Below, piece by piece: positions 60,335-64,000 of a stretch of 64,000 nucleotides of DNA. Under the pieces are notes generated by a model. It did no database searches. It was given only the letters and a program-made list of their open reading frames with translations, and was not told the DNA's origin. The number at the start of each line of letters is the position of its first letter. The first letter of the stretch is position 1. Source of the stretch: Selaginella moellendorffii (Eukaryota; Streptophyta; Lycopodiopsida; Selaginellales; Selaginellaceae); contig NW_003314299.1 in assembly GCF_000143415.4 (NCBI RefSeq), positions 122,501 through 186,500 of the forward strand, read 5' to 3'. Both the position numbers and the translations under genes were made by a program.

Positions 60335-60416
60335 GCACCAGGGGTGCTTGTCCGTCTCAGGGACAGGCTGAGAGAGTCCCTTTGCACCTGTGAACAGGTT
60401 AATACCTGCGTAGGGA
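60335..60416 (+). promoter_or_regulatory. TPP riboswitch copy downstream of the THIC pseudogene
   Basis: Identical to the arm-1 aptamer except for a TG insertion: CACCTGTGAACAGG here against CACCTGAACAGG at 53306-53385. The insertion falls in the conserved segment between the CTTTGCACCTG block and the CAGGTTAATACCTG hairpin. The CTGAGA and GCGTAGGGA cores are intact. The host gene is dead, so it is either a fossil or part of a residual transcript. Confidence 0.9.
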
Positions 60417-60779
60417 GCGTGCTGCTTGTGCTGTTTTGCAGGTGTGGATCGCGCGCGCGAGGATCAAAGTTTTGTTCCGAGCGAGAATCAATCGATGATC
60501 GCTTCGATTGTCCAAGGTATGTGGTTCCATCCGTCGAGATCTTGGTTTTTCTTGGATTCTTTCTAGTTGCAGCGTTTTTATTCTTCGTATTATGTTCTTT
60601 CTAACGAGTTCGGTCACTAAATATTGTACGGCAAGAAAATTCCAAGGCTGTAAAACAGGAATGAATGAATGAATATGATTATTTTCCATTCGCAAAAATC
60701 GGTGTAACCATTGTAAGATTGGCACCTTTTACATTCTCATAGTTTCCAAGTCTTAGCTCGAGCAAGAACATCTCTTACA

Positions 60780-61531
60780 TTAGGACACCTCGGCCCCCCA
60801 TGACTCTGGGCCTTCCCCTGTTGGCATCGTGTAGTCGCTTCATGGACTTGTTTATCCTCGCCCTCTTGGATTCCATTGCTTCACGTTGCATTATACTCTC
60901 TCTAATCGCTTCTCCATCAAACTTAGACTTCGGACGAATCGAGAAATTCATGGTCATGGGCTGGGGAGCTATGATTGGTGGAATTCTTCTCTTTTTTGAA
61001 GATGGCTTCTCCCTGAGATCCAAATTTTCTTCGACAATCGCTATTACCGGTCGCTTTTTCCATGGAGAAGAAATTGTTTCATCGTGGACGACCTTGCTTT
61101 GACAAATCCCTGTGTCAAAAACCACACAGCTCCACTTCTCAATCAGCCTATTGGCCAACAATTTATTCTCCTGCGTCTCTTCCTTGTGCTCTAGGAAATA
61201 CCTCACCAGCATGCCCAGCCCACTCCACACCAACTGTTTCATCATCCAAATCGATCGGCATCTTCTCAAGCAAGATTGTGAAGATTGTGCTGCGAATCAG
61301 GGGCAGTGACCCCTCTGGAAGCGGCTTGAGCCAAGCAGCGAGAAGCATCAATACACCCTTATCAAACAAGTGGGCATGGTAGAATCACTTCTCAGCCACT
61401 CCAACGAAAAATTCGAGCATTTTCAGCTTGCTGGTGGCCGGCTTGGATTGCCTGTTAAGCTCCCTGTCCTCCTCAGCAGCATAAGCCAGCTTGATAATCA
61501 CTTGCTCTGTGAACTTCGCCACCTCCGCCAT
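60780..61531 (-). pseudogene. IWS1-like pseudogene
   Basis: Inverted copy of the gene at 52169-52954. The start codon is preserved (61529-61531), but the reading frame stops early: the codon for Arg in AEKRFYHA is now TGA. A deletion near DDET(RKKQLA) shifts the frame and another removes TTGEV. The C-terminal half is otherwise open and similar (EKWSCVVFDTGICQSK, MTMNFSIRPKSKF). It is a recent, non-functional duplicate. Confidence 0.93.
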
Positions 61532-61705
61532 GGCTTCGAGCTAGACTTGGACGAAATTTTCAGGGTCTGAAACCCTTTATATACAATTCTAGCAAAAAGG
61601 TACCAAATGTAAAAGAGCGCATATTATCTGGGTTCTTTTATCTAGGAAAAAATGTGAGGAAATAAAAAAAAGTGAGCAAAAAAAAAAAATTGTTAACGTC
61701 AATAA

Positions 61706-62341
61706 TGCCCACGCCCCGGATTGCCGGCGAAGTTCTCCCGCCGCTAGGTATGGCGCCAGTGAGGTGGTTGTGGGAGACGTTCAAGTAGTTCAGGTTCTTG
61801 AGCGCCAGGATGGTGGGATTTTCCCAGTGATGCGGTTGGAGCTGAGGCTCAGCACTGCAACGAGGTCATTTCGTCTTGGATCATTGGGATCTTGGAGAAC
61901 CAGCTCGGGATGGCTCCTGTGAGCTGCGACGAGGTCGATCCGGAAAAGAAGTGCCCTCCCAAGTCGCGAACTTCCAGCTGACGCAGCTTAACCAAAGGCA
62001 GGAGGTACGGGACCATCCATGCCATTATCGTGGACACTGAGAGTCCGGAGCTGAGAGAGGCTTCCCAGTTCTGGAGACAGCATACCTCTTAATCCCATGG
62101 ACTCCAGCTTGAGCTCGCTCACACGTCCGCTAGCTCCGTCGCATTTGACACCAGGCCAGGCACAGCAGCTGGATTGCTGGGTCCAGTTGGTAAGCAGCTT
62201 ACTCCGATCGTCGTCGGCATTTTTGAAAGCCAGCAATGCCTTCTCGTCTTCGCTGTTGCAGGATGCCGCAGTGGTGCCGTGAACAAGGAGCGAAACGAGT
62301 AAAACAACGAGAAGTGTTCGAGACATTGCAAGGGAACCCAC
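61706..62341 (-). pseudogene. truncated LRR receptor-like protein gene
   Basis: The 5' end is sound: signal peptide (MSRTLLVVLLVSLLVHGTTA), the N-terminal cap with DEKALLAFKNA and the paired cysteines SCCAWPGVKC, then the start of the first LRRs (LRGMLSPELGSLSQLRTL). The frame then ends at VPPAFG followed by a stop. The remaining sequence jumps in another frame to the last repeats (QLTGAIPSWFSKIPM, then SLSSNRITGK-type sequence), so most of the LRR domain is deleted. It is the same family as the gene at 62806 and the fragment at 57940. Confidence 0.85.
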
Positions 62342-62344
62342 AAG

Positions 62345-62805
62345 CGAATGATGATGTGAGGTAATCTAAGAGGCTCACTCTCTATTTACCTTAATAGGAG
62401 AGAGCGCGCACTGTGAGGGACGAAAGAACTTCAAAGGTACTTATACTAAGAAGTCCTGCTGCATATCTTCAAGGATAGCGTTCTGTTTATATCGTTCCAG
62501 CATTGAGAGTGGCACTGTTCAATTGGTGCCAGGAGGTTAACTTTTAGTTCCAAGTTCAATGGGTCTTACACACTCTCCTACTTTACAACTAGCAAGGTAC
62601 ACCATGTTCATGCTAGAGATTTTTTTTTTATACAACTCCTGATAGGGACCGAATCTTGTGGAGCTCCATGATAGCTTCATATGCAAGAGCCACAGGCAGC
62701 AAGGCAACGAAATGCAGGCCGTCGATTCTCAAAACTCTTTGCTTTGCATCCATCGTGGCCGCACAAAGGCAGAAGGCCATTTGAAAACTAAAAGTCCCGC
62801 CATCT
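62345..62805. other. intergenic region between two LRR genes
   Basis: About 460 bp that includes the 3' UTR of the downstream LRR gene and the promoter of the truncated one. Part (from about 62767) is homologous to 57943 onward, so the 3' flank was copied too. Confidence 0.5.
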
Positions 62806-64000
62806 TCATGACAGAGCTAGGGTTTTTGGGGAGCACGGGGGCAGGGGCTTGCCGCAGAGCCCCGGATTGGCGGCAAAGTTCTCCGGATCCATGTCGATGA
62901 GCGGCTCTCCGCTAGGTATGGCGCCAGTGAGCTGGTTGTGGGCGACATTCAAGTAGTTCAGTTTCTTGAGCGTCAGGAATTCCACTGGAATCTTGCCGGT
63001 CAGGCGGTTCCTGGCAAGGTCTAGCCTCTGCAAGCTCGTGAGATTGGCGAGGCTGGGAGGGATGGCGCCAGTGAGCGCGTTGTCATCCAGGTAGAGCCCC
63101 GTGAGTTGGGTCAGCTGGCCAAGCTCTGGTGGGATTTCCCCAGTGATGCGGTTGGAGCTGAGGCTCAGCACTGCGAAGTCGCTGACGACGTCTTTGGCGT
63201 CTTGGGCCATTGGGATCTTGCCGAACCAGCTCGGGATGGCTCCTGTGAGCTGGGAGTGGTCGAGCACGAGGAAGGAAACTTGGGGGAGTGTGGTCAGTCC
63301 TTCGAGAGCCTGAAAGCTGAGGTTGTTGTAGTTGAGTCCGAGGTGGTATAGCGTTCCTTTTCCCATGTTGCTCAAGTCTTTCGGGACTCCCGTAAGGAAG
63401 TTGTCGCGCAGCTCCAGATACCTCAACTTGGGAAGAGTTTTTCCAAAGCTGTCTGGAAGTTTTCCTTGGATCTTGTTGGACTGGAGGAAGAGGTGCTTGA
63501 GGTTGGAGATTCTTCCCAAGGAATTGAGCAAAGCTCCAGTGATGGAGTTGAAGGAGAGGTCTATCTCGCATGTAAGCTCGGGGTGTTCCTTGAGGTTGAT
63601 GCTTCCAAACCAGGAAGGTATTGACCCTTGGAGCTTGCAGCCGCTGAGAGAGATCGTTGAGAGCCCCGGGAGTGTTTTCAGCCCGGAGATGGCGTCAAAG
63701 CTCGTGATATTATTGTTATCCAGTCGGATGACTTGCAAGCTGCTAAGGTTGGCCATGTTGGTGGGAAGCCCAGTGAGGTTGTTCATCGAAAGCTGCAGCC
63801 TTTTGAGGTTTTTGAGACCTTGAGCAAAACCATCTGGAATACGACCCGACAGCTGGCTTGCCGAGGCCCAAAGCTCGCTGAGATTGGAGAGAAGGCCTAG
63901 AGACTCGGGGATGCTGCCGCTGAATGAGTTGGACGAGATATCCAGCTTGACAAGTTTGCTAAGACGGCTGAGAGAACTCGGTATTTGTCCAGTAAGCCCA
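62806..64000 (-). CDS. secreted leucine-rich repeat protein (partial; 5' end beyond window)
   Basis: The reading frame is open from the right window edge (TGQIPSSLSRLSKLVKLDIS) to the stop at 62806, about 398 codons. The consensus LxxLxxLxLxxNxLxGxIPxx of plant extracellular LRRs repeats throughout, with hydrophobic ladder and GxIP turns; it includes SSFSGSIPESLG-type, LTGEIPPELG-type and LTGAIPSG repeats. The capping end has FAANPGLCGKPLPPCS, the usual C-terminal Cys pair of LRR-RLKs and RLPs. It then stops after LALS, with no membrane helix or kinase, so the product is likely secreted or wall-bound unless another exon follows. Ligand unknown. Confidence 0.88.
   Translation of the reverse strand, partial: GLTGQIPSSLSRLSKLVKLDISSNSFSGSIPESLGLLSNLSELWASASQLSGRIPDGFAQGLKNLKRLQLSMNNLTGLPTNMANLSSLQVIRLDNNNITSFDAISGLKTLPGLSTISLSGCKLQGSIPSWFGSINLKEHPELTCEIDLSFNSITGALLNSLGRISNLKHLFLQSNKIQGKLPDSFGKTLPKLRYLELRDNFLTGVPKDLSNMGKGTLYHLGLNYNNLSFQALEGLTTLPQVSFLVLDHSQLTGAIPSWFGKIPMAQDAKDVVSDFAVLSLSSNRITGEIPPELGQLTQLTGLYLDDNALTGAIPPSLANLTSLQRLDLARNRLTGKIPVEFLTLKKLNYLNVAHNQLTGAIPSGEPLIDMDPENFAANPGLCGKPLPPCSPKTLALS

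Overview
The window looks like nuclear DNA of a land plant. It is most consistent with a lycophyte such as Selaginella, but that genus is an inference from gene style, not a demonstrated identity. The evidence is plant-only families (SBP-box, SHI/STY, STOP1, SKU5-like, PLS-type PPR, CYP704), a plant-type THIC gene with a 3'-UTR TPP riboswitch, a miR156 site, and very short introns (mostly 50-120 bp). GC-richer gene islands are separated by kilobases of AT-rich repeat debris. Exon models were joined by hand from GT/AG sites and reading phase; every multi-exon model given here closes in frame.

Layout: 1-4200 AT-rich with LTR relics. 4211-6421 (-) alpha/beta hydrolase. 7170-9100 AT-rich with another LTR relic. 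9956-10987 (+) MAKR-like protein, followed by a possibly spliced non-coding stretch. 12527-13731 (+) cytochrome b561. 13800-19500 gene-free AT-rich DNA, then a broken copy of the b561 3' end (19561-19915). 19991-28677 is a dense plus-strand run: B12D/MLRQ-like protein, UTR3-type UDP-sugar transporter with an ERSE-type promoter element, SKU5-similar multicopper-oxidase-like protein, and STOP1-like zinc finger. 29679-31326 (+) SHI/STY factor. 31836-33580 (+) a two-domain DUF3455 protein whose last intron is filled by a 45-bp minisatellite. 34730-36752 (+) CYP704-like P450. 36919-38381 (-) lipid-droplet-associated-hydrolase-like protein.

38400-50000 is a rearranged block. Two near-identical copies of an apolipoprotein N-acyltransferase (Lnt)-like membrane nitrilase (41379-43138 and 48156-49909) are separated by a repeat and a decayed Ty3/gypsy element. 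The first copy has lost its native C-terminus to the flanking repeat, and that same repeat also lies on its other side, next to a 100-bp assembly gap.

50145-51587 (-) PPR protein. 52060-61640 is a large imperfect inverted duplication. Arm 1 carries an intact IWS1-like gene (+) and intact THIC (-) with its TPP riboswitch. Arm 2 carries broken copies of both, a riboswitch copy with a 2-nt insertion, and an inverted exon 2. The spacer holds an SBP-box gene with a miR156 site and an unrecognised 79-codon ORF. The right end (61700-64000) has a broken LRR gene and the 3' part of an intact LRR gene running off the window; a fragment of the same LRR family is fused to the edge of the THIC pseudogene.

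The genes do not form one pathway. The recurring theme is local duplication followed by decay of one copy: b561, Lnt-like, IWS1/THIC and LRR.
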